The notes under the pieces were generated by a model. It was not told where the DNA came from. It saw only the letters and a list, made by a program, of their open reading frames with translations, and made no database searches. A DNA stretch of 64,000 bases from Pomphorhynchus laevis (lineage: Eukaryota; Acanthocephala; Palaeacanthocephala; Echinorhynchida; Pomphorhynchidae): the NCBI GenBank assembly GCA_012934845.2, contig WNNJ02003258.1, positions 248,001-312,000 on the forward strand. The letters run 5' to 3'. Position numbers and translations under genes: made by a program. Each line of letters begins with the position of its first letter. The stretch's first letter is position 1. Below are positions 1 to 11,959 of the stretch, one piece after another.

Positions 1-1310
1 TGAGAGATCAACCGATGACGATAAAACATAATCCGTCACATTTCTTACTTAAGGCTAGTAGTCGACAACCGAAATTTATTGGACGAATGCATGATGGAAC
101 ATTACTTTCAAGTAATAAACGACAGAAACGGTATAAGCATATACCAACGATACACCGGCCGGACCGCTGCTCAAAGACATAAGGTTTTTTAAATTGACAT
201 GGCTTTAATCGTCTGTTCCTCCAGTCGAATCGTTTGAAAAGAACGGATAGCATTTAGGACCGTCTCGCAAGATACGACAATTTCGGATTTATTAACATTG
301 TTTGTTATAACTGACTCAATTGAATCGATTTGCGCTTGCGAAACTCTGCGATTGAAATCCTCGATCATACACGGTAAACGAGACTAAGCAAGTCTATGTA
401 ACGTTCGAATCGACTAAGCGATCGCGCGACTGCTCGGACTGTTCGATTAAATTTAGTTCGGACATTCGATTTGACAATACATTTTTTATTTAAGCTTGTA
501 TATATTATCACTGTTCTTTGTTTCGTTCTCTTGAATTTGAATATTAATTATCTCATTAAGTTTTTACGTGAGTTTTAAGTTTTTATTGTTATATTTTTAG
601 AAACTTTTGGCTGATGAAAATTATACCGCTTGGTAAGATTCTCCGATTTGAAGAAATTACTTTAATAGCATTAAATTTGTGCAACCCAGATATCTTCCAG
701 ATATTCTATGCTAATTTTAAATTTTAATAACTAAGGAAATACACTTATTTTCTATCATTTTTCTAACTAATTTGTTAGAAATACTAAACATTCGATCAGT
801 GAATAGACACGTTTTTAATATAATTCTGGTTTATTTATGAGACATTTTATTAGTAAATCAATTATAATAAAATTATAATTAGAAATTATAATAAAAACAT
901 CATACAATACAAATTTTTTGAGAGAATAGTTCTTATCATTAAAATAAATAAATAAAACCAATAAAACATTTTTAAAGTTACCCGTAAATGGGCCCTAATT
1001 TTGTCAGAAAATATGTATCATTTTTCATTTTTTTACATTTGCCGCAGTCACTCTGGTAAGTCCCTTTCTGCTTGAAAAGTCGAAATCCGCTGATATTGTA
1101 CGCGTGGACATCGAAGCGCCGCAGAACAAATTTTTGCAAGGGACATACTGATATATGTCCTGATTGAAGCGATCGTCTCATTATATTCAGTTTTTTTGCC
1201 GTTCAGCGATTTTTAGAGCCAATAATTTGATACATGCTCTTGCACTTTTGTCAGCTCCGCCAGTAGTCGCCCAAATAACGGGACAAAATGAGCTGTGCTC
1301 TAATGTATGT
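1..1310. other. AT-rich stretch, no recognised gene
   Basis: Mostly AT-rich sequence. An 81-codon minus-strand frame at 8-253 has no family resemblance I can name. Nothing else in this stretch supports a gene. Confidence 0.5.
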
Positions 1311-1321
1311 ATCCTCTCTTC

Positions 1322-1570
1322 TTACTTAGTACATTTTCTATTTTCGTGAAGCGTGAAAGTATCATCTGTCGACTGTTCGCAGTAGGATGGAGCATGATTG
1401 TTAAAAACGACTACATCAAAAAATGTACGCTCCATATTCCCATCGAAGAATCCATTACTCACTATATCAGCTCGATTATCATCTTGTCTGGTTGTTGTGC
1501 TACAATCAACATAACGCTTTCTGAAACTGGAGTCAGAGTAGGTTCTACATGCACATTCCAACAGACTGTG
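1322..1570 (-). pseudogene. RT-D family, C-terminal domain fragment
   Basis: The minus-strand frame contains FFDVVVFNNHAPSYC followed by an ENRK stretch, preceded by an R-x-D-I-V-x-x-G-F-F segment. This arrangement is typical of the C-terminal domain of a large single-ORF reverse-transcriptase protein common in invertebrate genomes, the same family as the copies at 11960, 24720 and 56460 here. Only this domain is present, directly left of LINE-A copy 1. The assignment rests on remembered family motifs, not on a search. Confidence 0.6.
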
Positions 1571-1651
1571 TTCAACGTCTTAACCAAACAATCGCTAATT
1601 GTAATACAATACAATTATAATATAATTATACATAATATAATGCAATTATAA

Positions 1652-3900
1652 TATTTACAATGCATCGGGATTCTCTCAGTCAAAAATCAATGATCGATTT
1701 TGTATTCGTTTCATCTGATTTGCGACGTTATGTTCTGGACACCCGTGTGAAGAGAGGGGCTGAGCCTTTAACCGCCCACTACCTTGTTGTTAGTAAGCTT
1801 CGATGGCAATATCGGATGCTAGAAAAGCCTGGTAAACCCAAACGTTGTGTGAGGGCGAGCTGGGAGCGTCTAACAGATGTTTATGTCAAAGAACGTTTTT
1901 CTGGCTACATCCGGGAGGATTTCTCTCGGTAGCCAGAAGAGGTTAAGAGCATTGATCAGGAAAGGGATATGTTCAGATCCTCGCTTGTCAAATCAATTGT
2001 GAAATGTTGTGGCTCGAAGGAATTAGGTGCTTGTCGCGGAGGAAATACTTGAACTGCTTAGTGAATCCAAACAGTTAGAGATTTTGGAAGACGGCTCGAG
2101 AGACGTTTGAAGAGCACTTAAAACTTGATTATAGGTCAGCTTCAAATATGTTCTGAAGGACGATCAGGAACCTTCTTGTTGGAAAGCAGAAAACTTCTCA
2201 AAATGTCTATGACAAGATAGGATCTATGCTGACTGACATTGAAGATATTCTTTATTGCTGGAAAGACCATTTTAGGCGTTTCCTTAATCCGGTGGATATG
2301 CCTTCTCTTGTAGAAGTAGAGCCTTTAGAACCAACGGAAGAACTCATGTCTTTGGAAGAGGTCATTGCTGCTGTTAAAAAACTTCGTAATAGCAAGTCTT
2401 CTGGAGTAGACGAGATTCGACCTGAAGCTTTAAAGGCTCTCGACGTTGTTGGCATGAAGTAGCAAACACAGATCTTCATTGTTGTATTAAATTCGGGCAA
2501 GGTTCCAAATAAGTGGCGAAGTAGGATGGTGGTACCGATCTTAAAGAAAGGTGTCCGAAGAGCGTGTTCCAATGATCGGAGCATCACTCTTTTTAGCCAA
2601 CCTGGTAAGCTATTTGCTAAGATTCTTGAGTTAATAATACGGCCTATAGTTGAGGGAGATTTGCAAGAAGAACAATGCCGCTTTCGTCCAGGTCGTAGAA
2701 CTACGGATCAGCTCTTTATTCTCTCAACTATCCTTGAACTGTCTTGAAAGTTCGCTCAACCGGTCTACATTTGTTTTGTAGATTTGGAGAAGGCGTTTAA
2801 CCGAGTTCCGCGTTAGAGTTTGTGGGAGGTAATAAGGGAGTGTGGAGTACAACACTATCTACGGGTAGCTATGGCTTCTCTGCATGAAAAAAAGTATGAG
2901 TTGTGTTTGTGTTCTAGGTAGGAAGTCTAAATCATTTCCAGAAGGCGTTGGGCTTCGTCAGAGTTGTCCATTGTCTCCACTTTTGTTCCTTGTTTACATT
3001 GACATAATTTCGAGACGGGCTGCTCTGACGGATCTCGGTCTTCAGTTCGGTACCATCAGAATAACATTTCTGCTTTTTCCAGATGACGTTTTTTTGTTGA
3101 CTTCTTGTCCTGAGGACTTACAATGCCTACTAGATCGATTCACGATGGAATGCCAAGCGGCAGGGATGTTGGTTAGTACCTCCAAGACTGTCTCTATGTG
3201 TTTTCTCGGAATCAGTTGCAACGTCAATCCGGATTGGGGTTAAGGTTCTTCCAGATTTGGATGATTTCAAGTATCTTGGGGTTTTATTCTCGAGTAACGG
3301 CAGGAACGTCAAGGAGATTGAGAAGCGGATTCGGGCAGCTAACGCAGCGATGCGTTATTTGTGCAGGTATGTCGTGGTGAAGCGGAAGTTGAGTCTTCGT
3401 ACGAAGCTTTCGGTTTACCACTTAATCTACGTTGATATCTTAACATATGGTCATGAACTCTGTGTTATGAGGGAAAAGAAAATATCTCGGATACAGGCGA
3501 CCGAAATGAGGTTCCTTCGCAGTGTATCCGGTCTTAACTTTAGTGATAAGTTTAGGCATTCGGTCATCCGGGATGGACTCGTAAATTCGCTGCGTCTCCA
3601 CATCGAATAAAATCAGTTCAAGTGGCTTGGATACGTTCTGAGGATGTCTAGGGATCGCCTTCCTCGGAGGGTTTTTCAGGCCGGACTTTTTGGAAGGAGA
3701 CCTCGAGGTAGACCTCGATACCGGTGGAGAGATCAAATCTCAAAACTGGCCGAAGATCGCCTTAAGCTATCTGAAAAAATAACTCTGGTATGTCGTCCAG
3801 AATCGCGATGCCCGGAGTAGTTTGGTTCGTGCACTGCCTCCGCGATTTGACATCCGGACTAGTGGTTGGCAGGAAAAATCTGGTGTAATATTATTTGTTT
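1652..3900 (+). mobile_element. LINE-A copy 1 (RTE-like), 5'-truncated
   Basis: A non-LTR retrotransposon read left to right. It starts inside the AP endonuclease (SMIDFVFVSSDLRR, 1690), passes the linker (2226-2460) and the reverse transcriptase (FRPGRRTTDQLF near 2690, VDLEKAF near 2780, GLRQSCPLSPLLFLVYID near 2950, FPDDV in place of FADD near 3078). It ends with the thumb and C-terminal region (SRIQATEMRFLRSVSGL near 3475 and a proline-rich tail near 3830). The frame is broken in several places, for example by stops near 1930, 2460, 2745 and 3242, so it cannot make a full protein. The C-terminal layout resembles RTE-type elements known from fish and flatworms; the clade is tentative. Confidence 0.85.
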
Positions 3901-3902
3901 TG

Positions 3903-4110
3903 TCTTGTCAAGAAATTGTTGTTGTAAATTAACGGGGAACTATATAATAACAACTATTGATAAAGTTGATTTTCAACTATTGATAAAGTTGATTTTCAAC
4001 TATTGATAAAGTTGATTTTGTCTTGTCAAGAAATTGTTGTTGTAAATTAACGGAGAACTATATAATAACAACTATTGATAAAGTTGATTTTCAACTATTG
4101 AATTTCGACG
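3903..4110 (+). repeat. 118-bp duplication at LINE-A/LINE-B junction
   Basis: A block starting TCTTGTCAAGAAATTG recurs at 3903 and 4021, a 118-bp period. Inside the first block a shorter unit TATTGATAAAGTTGATTTTCAAC is repeated about three times. The first half of the block matches the tail of LINE-A (compare 18540-18570). The second half, ACTATATAATAACAAC, matches coding sequence of the Penelope-like family PLE-B (compare 8668). The block is therefore a chimera of two elements that was then duplicated. Confidence 0.8.
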
Positions 4111-4136
4111 ACAACAATCGACGGCAACCATCGTTT

Positions 4137-5162
4137 ATGGTAGGACGTAAGAAAACAACTAAGACCGACACCAACCATGGACAACTGCAAGTACAGTGCT
4201 CGATACAGGACTGCAGCGTCTGGACAACAATCACCTGCGACAAGAATAAGGCTAAAGAAGACTTCGTATGTGGTTTTTGTGCCAACAAACTAATATGCAA
4301 CCTTTCCAATAAGCACATATCAACATCCAACACGTCAACTCAAACTACCCCCGTCGTTTCTAATGTCCTTTCTCCACCCACCGACCCTGCCACCATATAC
4401 ACTTCCCATTCCATGTCATCTTCACTCCCCGACACCCACGTCCCGTCCTTCCCGTCTCGTTTCTCAATAACTTGCATCCATCAATCAAAATCACCTCCAC
4501 CAACCTCCACTATCCTTCCACTCATAACCTTTCCTCACATCGCTTGCCACCCTCTTTATTATCATTATCCTCTATGTCTCCCGTCGTCAAACCAAATCCC
4601 TCCAAATCATCAACTGACAGCTCTTCTATCGTGATCTCACCTACTCACGCCAGTCGTCTTCCTTTACGAAAGCGCTTTGCTTCTCGCGATCGTTGCGTCA
4701 TTGTTACTAATATCACGCCTTCTAACTCCTTATCTCCACAAGCACGTCTGGACCACGATGTTTCCGCCTTCAGATCCATCCTTTTCGTCTATTGTTCCTG
4801 CGGATAAACCATCCTTTTTCAAGGACATTTCTCCTGTCGCATTCATCCGTCTAAACAAATCTTCTCAATCTAATCCTTCCCAGCCCCCTCTCCTAAAAAT
4901 TGTTTTCAAGCATCGCTCTCACGCGTCTTCTGTCCTCTCTCAACGATTCAAACTCATGTCATCTTCAACCACTCGAATTTTCCCCGATCGCGCCCCTTCT
5001 GAAATCGCTCAAATCTCTTCAGCCCGCATCAAAAAACGCCGTCGCGAGGAAAACGGCGAAACATCACTCTCCATCCGAAACAAAGACGTAAATTTTCAAG
5101 TTGTCCACACCCGTCCAAAAATTCGATGGCGCTCCATCTCTCCTATGTGTCTTCTCCACTAG
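4137..5162 (+). pseudogene. LINE-B ORF1-like region
   Basis: The frame from the methionine at 4137 gives a basic start (MVGRKKTTKTDT) and then cysteines in C-x4-C and C-x2-C spacing (CSIQDC, CGFC), which looks like a zinc finger of the PHD-like type found in ORF1 of CR1/L2 elements. A long serine-, threonine- and proline-rich stretch follows. Reading continues only by changing frame (4472-4807, then 4677-5162), so ORF1 is broken. Its family role would be RNA binding and chaperoning. The upstream part of the frame (4023-4136) comes from the chimeric repeat and is not original ORF1. Confidence 0.6.
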
Positions 5163-5620
5163 ACTCTTTCGCCACAGCACACGGTTTCCGCCTCGGTCTC
5201 CTCAACACTAGATCTATTCTCAATAAATCCGATCTTATCCTCAACCTTTTCACCAAGCAATCCATCGATCTCTTCTGCCTCACCGAATCCTGGCACTCAG
5301 ATTCCGACGACCTTTCCATTCGCCGTCTGCTCTCTGCCGGTTGCTCCCTAGTCGAATTCGCCCGCCCCCTCAGCTCATGCCCTTCTAAATCCTCTAATCA
5401 TGGCGGCATCGTCGCATTCGCGCGTCACCCAGCGTCTCTTCGCAAAATCAATCCCCCTTTCAGTCCTTGTTCTTTTGAATTGCTCACTTGTCGTTATTAT
5501 AACCCGATCACTCTAGATCTCGCCATTGTATACCGTCCTGGTTCATCAGCTCCTACAGCCTTATTTTTTAACGAACTCGCTGACCTCCTTTCTCATTGTT
5601 CTTTGTCCTCAATCCCTTAA
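5126..5620 (+). pseudogene. LINE-B ORF2, AP endonuclease domain
   Basis: Contains LGLLNTRSI (residues about 24-32), the metal-binding CLTESWHSD, and AIVYRPGS. A stop at 5618-5620 interrupts just before LVLGDFNIRL, the next conserved endonuclease motif. In the family this domain nicks target DNA to prime reverse transcription. Shortly after GDFN the reading shifts frame near 5740, continuing with SISNPGLSDHFLITLDL in the frame of 5596-6312. The motif set fits the CR1/L2 group. Confidence 0.8.
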
Positions 5621-6506
5621 CTCGTTCTAGGCGACTTCAATATCCGCCTAGACCGCCCCTCTTGCACAGATTCCATCCGCTTCATCAACATTCTATCCAA
5701 CTACAATTACAAACTAATCTCCACTGCCCCCACACATATACTTGGTGGGCACTCGACATCATCGCTGTCCCCGATCATTTTGCTGCCTACACCTCACTGT
5801 CCATCTCTAATCCTGGTCTATCCGATCACTTTCTTATCACCCTTGATCTCACTCGCAACCACACCCCTCCTCACACACCTACAATCCTACGTCGCCCTTG
5901 GAGAAATCTTGACCTCTCCCTTCTCCGCTCTGCCTTACTCAAATCGTCTCTATCATTACCCACAATAATATACTCCTCTCCTCACGATCTCGCCTTTCTT
6001 TTCGACTCTGAACTCACATCCACTCTCGATATTCTCTTGCCCTTCAAGTCTCACCCACACCGTCGCTTGCACCGTGCCCCATGGTTTGACATCCAATGCC
6101 TACTCTCAAAACGTCGACTACGGCATGCTTTTCGAGTCTATCACCGCTCTCTCAGACGCGATTTCCGCTCGATCACTCCGTCTTTCCGTGATTCCTATCT
6201 TGCTCTTCGCCGGTCTTATCTCCACCTACTACGTACCAAATGCAACTCCTTCTGGCAGCATAAAATCATCACTTCATTCAACTCTAAGACTCTCTGGCAT
6301 ACTTTTAACTAAATCCTGGCTCGTTCCTCTACGCCGTGCAACATCAATGCTAATGATTATTCGTCATTTCTCCAGACTAAAGTATCCACGCTGCTCTCTC
6401 TCACACCCCGGTCTCCATCCTATCCCACTCTGCCCCGCCTAGTCTCATCCTTCCGGAACTCTTTCATCTTCTCCCTGTCTCACCTACAGAAGTATCATCT
6501 GTCCTC

Positions 6507-7181
6507 ATGTCCTTGCCCAACAAAACCTCACCTGCCGATCCCCTGCCTACCCACATATTAAAATCTATATGCTCATCGATATCCCCATTTCTCACAACCT
6601 TGTTTAACTCGTCCATCCGCAGTCGTATCTTCTCTTCACACTGGAAATCCGCAATCGTTCGTCCCCTCCTTAAGAAACAATCGCTCGACCCATCCCTTCC
6701 TTCTAGCTATCGCCCCATTTCACTACTCCCTACTTTTTCAGAGCTCTTAGAACGCCTCATCTTAATACAAATCAACGCTTATCTCTCCTCATCCAATCTG
6801 TACCCTCCTTTCCAATCCGCTTTCCGCTCTAATCACTCGACAGAAATCACATGCATAAAAGTGTACAACGACTTACTCATTTCTCGAGACAAGGCTCTAT
6901 ATAGTGTTCTCATCTCCCTCGACCTCTCCTCCGCATTCGACATTGTCGACCACTCCGTCCTCCTTTCTCGCCTTCGTTATGATTACGGCTTTTCTTCCTC
7001 CTCCGTAGCATGGCTCGCCTCATATCTATCCGACCGTTCCTTTCGCGTCTGTTCTAATTCATCATCCTCCCCTCCCATCCCTATTTTTTTGCGGGGTCCC
7101 ACAAGATTCAGTCCTAGGTCCCCTGCTTTTCTCTCTTTTGCTTGGCGATCTCTCTCCATTTATCAAACCTTACTCCTTTAA
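6507..7181 (+). pseudogene. LINE-B ORF2, reverse transcriptase fingers and palm
   Basis: Starts inside the conserved [17 protein letters not shown] region, followed by [31 protein letters not shown] and the first catalytic aspartate region [17 protein letters not shown]. The frame is lost near the RGPTRFSPRSP stretch, where intact relatives have a GVPQGSVLGP-type motif. The active-site QYADDILIY is found in the next frame (7138-8016). Confidence 0.85.
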
Positions 7182-8016
7182 CGTCATACAATACGCCGAT
7201 GACATTCTAATCTATGATCATGCACCCACACGTCGCACACACGATATCGGCATTTCTGCCTCCAACTGTCTTTCTTCTATCCACAAACGTCTCTCCAATC
7301 TCCATCTCGTTCTAAACCCCGAAAAGTCCAAAATAATGTGGATCCTTCCCCATAAACCAAACATATCTCCTCCCATTGTATCTTTTGCCTCATCGATCAT
7401 CCCTATAGTCCACAATCTCACTTTCTTAGGCTTCCATTTCGATGATCACCTTTCCCTTAAACCCTTCGTCCGTGACAAGGTCCGCTCGTCTAACTTAATT
7501 CTCCGTGACATCCGCCGTATCCGCCCCCTTATCGACTTCCGTTCTTGTATATCTCTTCTTTCATCGCTTCTTTTCCCTAAAATCGATTACTGCCTTAGCC
7601 TTTTCGCCAATTCTCCAAAATCCATCATCCTACCCCTACAACGAATAATCAACACCGCCGTTCGAGTGCTCTTTCGTCTCTGTCGCTTCGACCACACATC
7701 CACATATTTTGCCCAACTCTCCTGGCCCACCATTCACATCCGCATCAAACTCCGCCTTCTTCTCGTTACTTTTCGTATCATCGCTGTCGGCTCCCCATCG
7801 TTCATCAACCTTCCTTTTTTAGACGATACCTCGCTATCGCTTCGTTCCTGTCATACCCTCTTACTCCACGTTCCTAATTACTCCAACAACTACGGTCCCC
7901 GATCCTTCCTCGTCGCCGCCTCACTCGCCCGGAATCAACTCCCTCTCGACGTCCGTCGCGCCCCCTCCTTTATCACATTCAAACACCTCCTCCGTTCACA
8001 CCTTCTCGACACCTGA
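7138..8016 (+). pseudogene. LINE-B ORF2, RT active site and C-terminus
   Basis: A 292-codon open frame. It holds the catalytic QYADDILIY near residue 20, LNPEKSKIMWI near 60, FLGFHFDDHLSLKPFVRDK near 95, and a long C-terminal region with cysteine- and histidine-containing RLCRFDHTS. It ends at a stop just before the 3' tail. The same segment recurs almost unchanged on the minus strand at 13868-14640 and 31118-31540, so this 3' part was recently active or recently copied. Confidence 0.85.
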
Positions 8017-8092
8017 TTCACAGTCTTGTTTTGTTGTGGTCATGTTAGCGTGCGCCGGTACGCATTTGCCACGTTAAAATAAATCATTTTTT

Positions 8093-8440
8093 TAAAGCTA
8101 GTAATAGCTTTCTCTTTATATGAAAAAGTTTTGTTTTGCTACACTGATGAAATAAGTGTAGTAATATGAAATAATCATATTAATTACCCATCATATTACA
8201 AAATACTTTAAAATAGCGTTCAAACAGTTAAAAAATACAAACAGTTAGCAAATACACTGATGAAATATGCTAATTATAATTACAATAAATCGGTCGGAAT
8301 TGGGTAAAATGAACCGACCTTTTCTCTCTAATTGCAGAGTATCAGCGGCGCAATTCAGAGGGGCAACGCGCAATGCTTGCGGGAGTGCATAAACGATCCT
8401 GATATACGCGATTCATAAAAATTGATCTAAAAATTGAACA
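8093..8440. other. AT-rich spacer with a repeated GC-richer piece
   Basis: Mostly AT-rich. The segment 8288-8318, around GGAATTGGGTAAAATGAACC, recurs in reverse at 42812-42838, so it belongs to a dispersed repeat of unknown type. No coding signal seen. Confidence 0.4.
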
Positions 8441-9300
8441 TAAGAAACAAAAACAAAAATTGAACATAAATAACAACAAAGATAATGATTTAAATATAAA
8501 CACAACCTATGAATGTAGTGATTTAAATTAGAAACAATTATTACAGGTCATTGTTCTATAATGGATAAAAAAATGTATAAAGGTTAGAGAGAAAATGAAA
8601 ATAACAAACAATTATAAAAGAAAAGTTAAATTAATAATGATATGTATAAAGAACTTAATAAATTAAAGCATAACTATATAATAACAACTATTGATAAAGC
8701 TAATAACTTCGTCTTCATTTGCAAAAAGCTTTATTTTGATATACTGATGAAAGAAGTTAATTAAAATGATTTAAATGTAAATCCAACATATGAACGTAGT
8801 GAGTTGAGTTTTGAAACAATTATTACAAGTCACTGTTCTATAATGGATAAAAAGGGTATAAAGGTTGAATCAGATAATTAAACTATACCTATATTATATT
8901 GGAATCCAAAATTACATAAAGATCCAATAAAACCTAGGCTCATATGTAGTGATGTTAGTGTAAATTAAAACCACTTTCTGTCTATATGAATAAAATACTT
9001 AAAGTAATTAAAGCACACTTTAAGAAATATTATAAGGTAATCGAAATTAATACTGGTATAAAACACTATATGGTATAAACACAACATATGAATGTAGTGA
9101 TTTAAAGTTAGAAACAATTATTACAAGTCATTGTTCTATAATGGATAAAAGGGTATAAACGTTGAATCAGATAATAAAACTATACCTATATTATATTGGA
9201 ATCCAAAATTACAAAAATCCAATAAAACCTAGGTTCGTATGTATTGCTTTTGAATGTACATAAAAACCACTTTCTGTCTATATGAATAAAATACTTTTAT
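8440..9300 (+). mobile_element. PLE-B debris (Penelope-like RT, N-terminal part)
   Basis: At least two decayed partial copies of the N-terminal RT region of the PLE-B family read on the plus strand. Recognisable pieces are MKITNNYK (8595), TIDKANNFVFI-like coding (8690), KSHCSIMDKKGIKVE-like coding (8830) and [10 protein letters not shown] (8890, again near 9190). They match the better frames on the minus strand at 43003-43251 and 44532-44813. Multiple stops break them. Confidence 0.75.
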
Positions 9301-9320
9301 TCATATAAAAGTATTTTCTA

Positions 9321-9425
9321 AAAGCATCTGAAGATGCTAGCATCTGAAGATGCTAGCATCTGAAGATGCTAGCTTCTGAAGATGCTAGCTTCTGAAGATG
9401 CTAGTAAATAAGCATCTGAATCGGA
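9321..9425 (+). repeat. 16-bp minisatellite of small palindromes
   Basis: Five near-perfect copies of GCATCTGAAGATGCTA, with a GCTTCT variant in later units, then a partial sixth unit after a short spacer. Each unit is itself a small palindrome (GCATCT/AGATGC), so the array can fold into many hairpins. The core CTGAAGATGCT is the same as in the Penelope-like terminal motif at 40626. Confidence 0.9.
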
Positions 9426-9429
9426 TCTA

Positions 9430-9960
9430 AATTGTGAAATTAAAAATAATGTAGTTCCGCCTCATTTACAATCTAATCATTCATTATTTTATTATTTAAG
9501 TGTTATTTAGAATTATTTTTAATCTATAAAAAATACATACTAAGAAAGTAAATGCAAACGTGCATTTTCTTAATACATAAATAATCGTATATTAATTAAC
9601 AATTTATTAACAATTAATTGATAATTGATTAAGAATTATTTATTGTCAATTAATAATTGACAATTATTAATTATTTAAAATTATTTAATTATTTGTTATT
9701 TAAATTTTATTTAGCATTTGTTTTTAAATATAAAACACGTACACTCAATTATCTGATCTGATTAAAAATAAAGGATTTAAAAATAAATACAAAAAAATAT
9801 TATAATTATAATATTTAAATATAATAATTAAAAAATATTTTATATTTAAAATATTATATATATTCTATATTAAAATTATTATTTATTATTACAAGCAAGC
9901 ATTGGCTATAAAGCCGTTTCGCTCGATCACAAAAAAAACATCATTATATACACCAAGATC
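9430..9960. repeat. AT-rich block with repeat R1 end
   Basis: Very AT-rich. The part ending near 9765 (ACGTACACTCAATTATCTGA) resembles the distal end of the R1 repeat family seen at 19043, 34900, 35805 and, reversed, 52022. No coding signal. Confidence 0.4.
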
Positions 9961-9964
9961 AACA

Positions 9965-10710
9965 TTAAAATATCAATAAAAGGGATAATCTTCATTATTC
10001 CCGCCGTTAATCGTCCAATTTATGAGATCAGTGTTGAATGCCTTAACGTCTGTGGCCATCACGATTTCCGACGTTAGTCGATTCCAAGCATTTGCACAAC
10101 GATGAGACAACCGATCCAATCGTGAACTGCGACCATGGGACGATATTCTCAAGAACAGGGGATGACCTCTGTGGCATCGTCTATTGTTGATAACCACTGA
10201 ATGAGTAGGATATGCATTAATTCTATTTAATGCACTCTTACAAGTGCATTAAATAGAATTCTAAAACATGTGAGTGACAAAAACTTGAAGCAGTTTTTTT
10301 TTATCAAATACAGCATTCTTCTGGTAGACGCGCATCTACGTTCAGAGTCCATTCTAGACTTCAAGGAAGAATAAGTTATGATTCCAACGTCTCGTACATA
10401 GAATACACAATTTATTATTTGAGATTCTATAGTATATCGGGCAGGTACAGAACTATACACGAAACGAAGGTGAACATTATTTAGAGACGTTCAATAGTAT
10501 TCCTGTATACCTACTCCAAATATCTATCCTATCAATATCACTTTGCAGAAACTCTACATCCTTTGGAGAATTAATTGTGCTCCACACCTTCAAGTCATCT
10601 GCGAAAGCAAGATATTTGCATTGCAGTTTACTCAGTAGAAAGTTGACGAAAATGTCAAAAGTAATGGGCCAAGCACAGTCCCCTGAGGAACCCCTGAAGT
10701 CACACTACGC
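9965..10710 (-). mobile_element. LINE-E, CR1-like 3' half
   Basis: On the minus strand the sequence encodes SVTSGVPQGTVLGPLL (near 10660-10710), a classic LINE reverse-transcriptase motif, then after decayed palm sequence FYVRDVGIITYSSLKSR (near 10370) and, at the 3' end, RLDRLSHRCANAWNRLTSE followed by a D-x-x-A-F-N-x-D-L ending (9973-10197). This order fits the C-terminal half of a CR1-like ORF2. The copy is 5'-truncated and frame-broken, and a short palindrome sits inside it at 10219-10260. Confidence 0.75.
10219..10260. repeat. Perfect 18-bp palindrome
   Basis: AATTCTATTTAATGCACT (10219-10236) and its exact reverse complement (10243-10260) flank a 6-base loop. It lies inside the LINE-E copy and interrupts the coding match there. 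Confidence 0.9.
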
Positions 10711-10719
10711 GGAGAAGAA

Positions 10720-11220
10720 AAACAATCAATTTATTTTAAAATAAATATAAATACTATAGAAATATTTAGAATAATTGAATTAATTTAATTATTAAGATTA
10801 TAAATATAATTTTAAAAGTTAAATATTCAATTAATATTATAATTTATATATATGTGCTATAATAACATTTAAACTATCTTAAATTAAATTCAATTATTAT
10901 ACAGGGTTAGCCGCAAATGTGTCCCATAAAGATATTATTGGTTTTCTTTAAGAATAGGTCGTCCTCTGGTTCTCACTATGATTCCTCTCATTCTCCGTTT
11001 ACCTGTTTTGCAAACTGACCATGATGATTTCGGCAATAATCCTGTGTAATAGAGCCCTGTCAGAGAAAGCCGAACCATAATAGTCACATAAAATTTTGTG
11101 AACTCTTGAACTCAATCGAATATGCATGCAGATGGCCAATAATTCTGATACTCCCAAGCTTTAATGGGGAAGATAATATGGTGGACCATTCGTTATTTAT
11201 CCCCAGTAGCTATAGAAAGA
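10720..11220. other. Unassigned stretch
   Basis: 10720-10900 is AT-rich. 10905-11220 is more balanced in composition and reads like the edge of another mobile element, but I recognise no protein motif on either strand. Confidence 0.35.
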
Positions 11221-11224
11221 AAGC

Positions 11225-11710
11225 GATTGTAAATCCATAATCCTACCCCTACAATGTATCATAAACTCCGCCGTTCGTGTGCTCCTACGTCTCTGTCGCT
11301 TTGACCACACATCCACATATCTTGCCCAACTCTCCTGGCCTACCATCTACATCCGCAGACAACTTTGCCTTCTAGTCACTTTTTGTATCATCGCTGTCGA
11401 CTCCCCATCGTTCATTAATCTTCCTTTCTTAAACGAAACTTGTCTCACCTCTCTCTATCACTGCGTTCCCGTCATTCCTTCTTACTCTACGTTCCAAATT
11501 ACTCTAACAACTACGGTTTACAATCCTTCCTTGTCGCCGCCCCACTCGTCTGGAATCAGCTCCCTCTCGACGTCCGCCGCGCTCCATTGTTTATCACATT
11601 CAAATATCTCCTACGTTCACACCTTCTCGTCACATGATTTAGACTTTTTCTTGGTAATGTAAGAGTGCGCCGTCACTCATTTACCACTTTAAAATAAATC
11701 CTTTTTAAAA
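11225..11710 (+). mobile_element. LINE-B 3' fragment
   Basis: Encodes [19 protein letters not shown] (11282) and the C-terminal region found at 7670-8016, with one frame change near 11440, and ends in the LINE-B 3' tail (ACTTTAAAATAAATC). It is more diverged from copy 1 than the minus-strand copies at 13868 and 31118, so it is an older insertion. Confidence 0.85.
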
Positions 11711-11959
11711 TATTATTCCTCGCAGTCCCGACAACCCGGAAGTTGTACAATCGTTTGCTCGTTTGACATGTGTTTATTTCCATTGAGTAGAGTTGACTAG
11801 AACAGTATATGCAGCTTGAGTGTATATTTCGGCAACATTTGCTATATGATCAATGAGAGTCATCCGGTAGCTTGACGCTAATTTAACAGATGTTGTAATA
11901 TAATCATCTGATCCAATTAAGATGCCTAAGATCATGACGCATGCGAAATTCCTTGAAAT

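Larger units (their letters stand above)
4100..8092 (+). mobile_element. LINE-B copy 1 (CR1/L2-like), nearly full length
   Basis: The longest LINE-B copy in the window. In order it carries an ORF1-like region with a cysteine-rich finger (4137-5160), an AP endonuclease (5126-5760), a linker (5760-6480), a reverse transcriptase (6507-7220) and a C-terminal region (7220-8016). A short 3' end follows, with GCATTTGCCACGTTAAAATA just before the boundary. The same tail marks LINE-B copies at 11690, 13800, 19250, 31050 and 48570. A few stops and frame changes break ORF2. Base composition is clearly more C-rich than the surrounding AT-rich DNA. Confidence 0.88.

Noticed and set aside
9321-9425. CRISPR-like array
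   Set aside because: The units are contiguous, without unique spacers, and the genome is animal.
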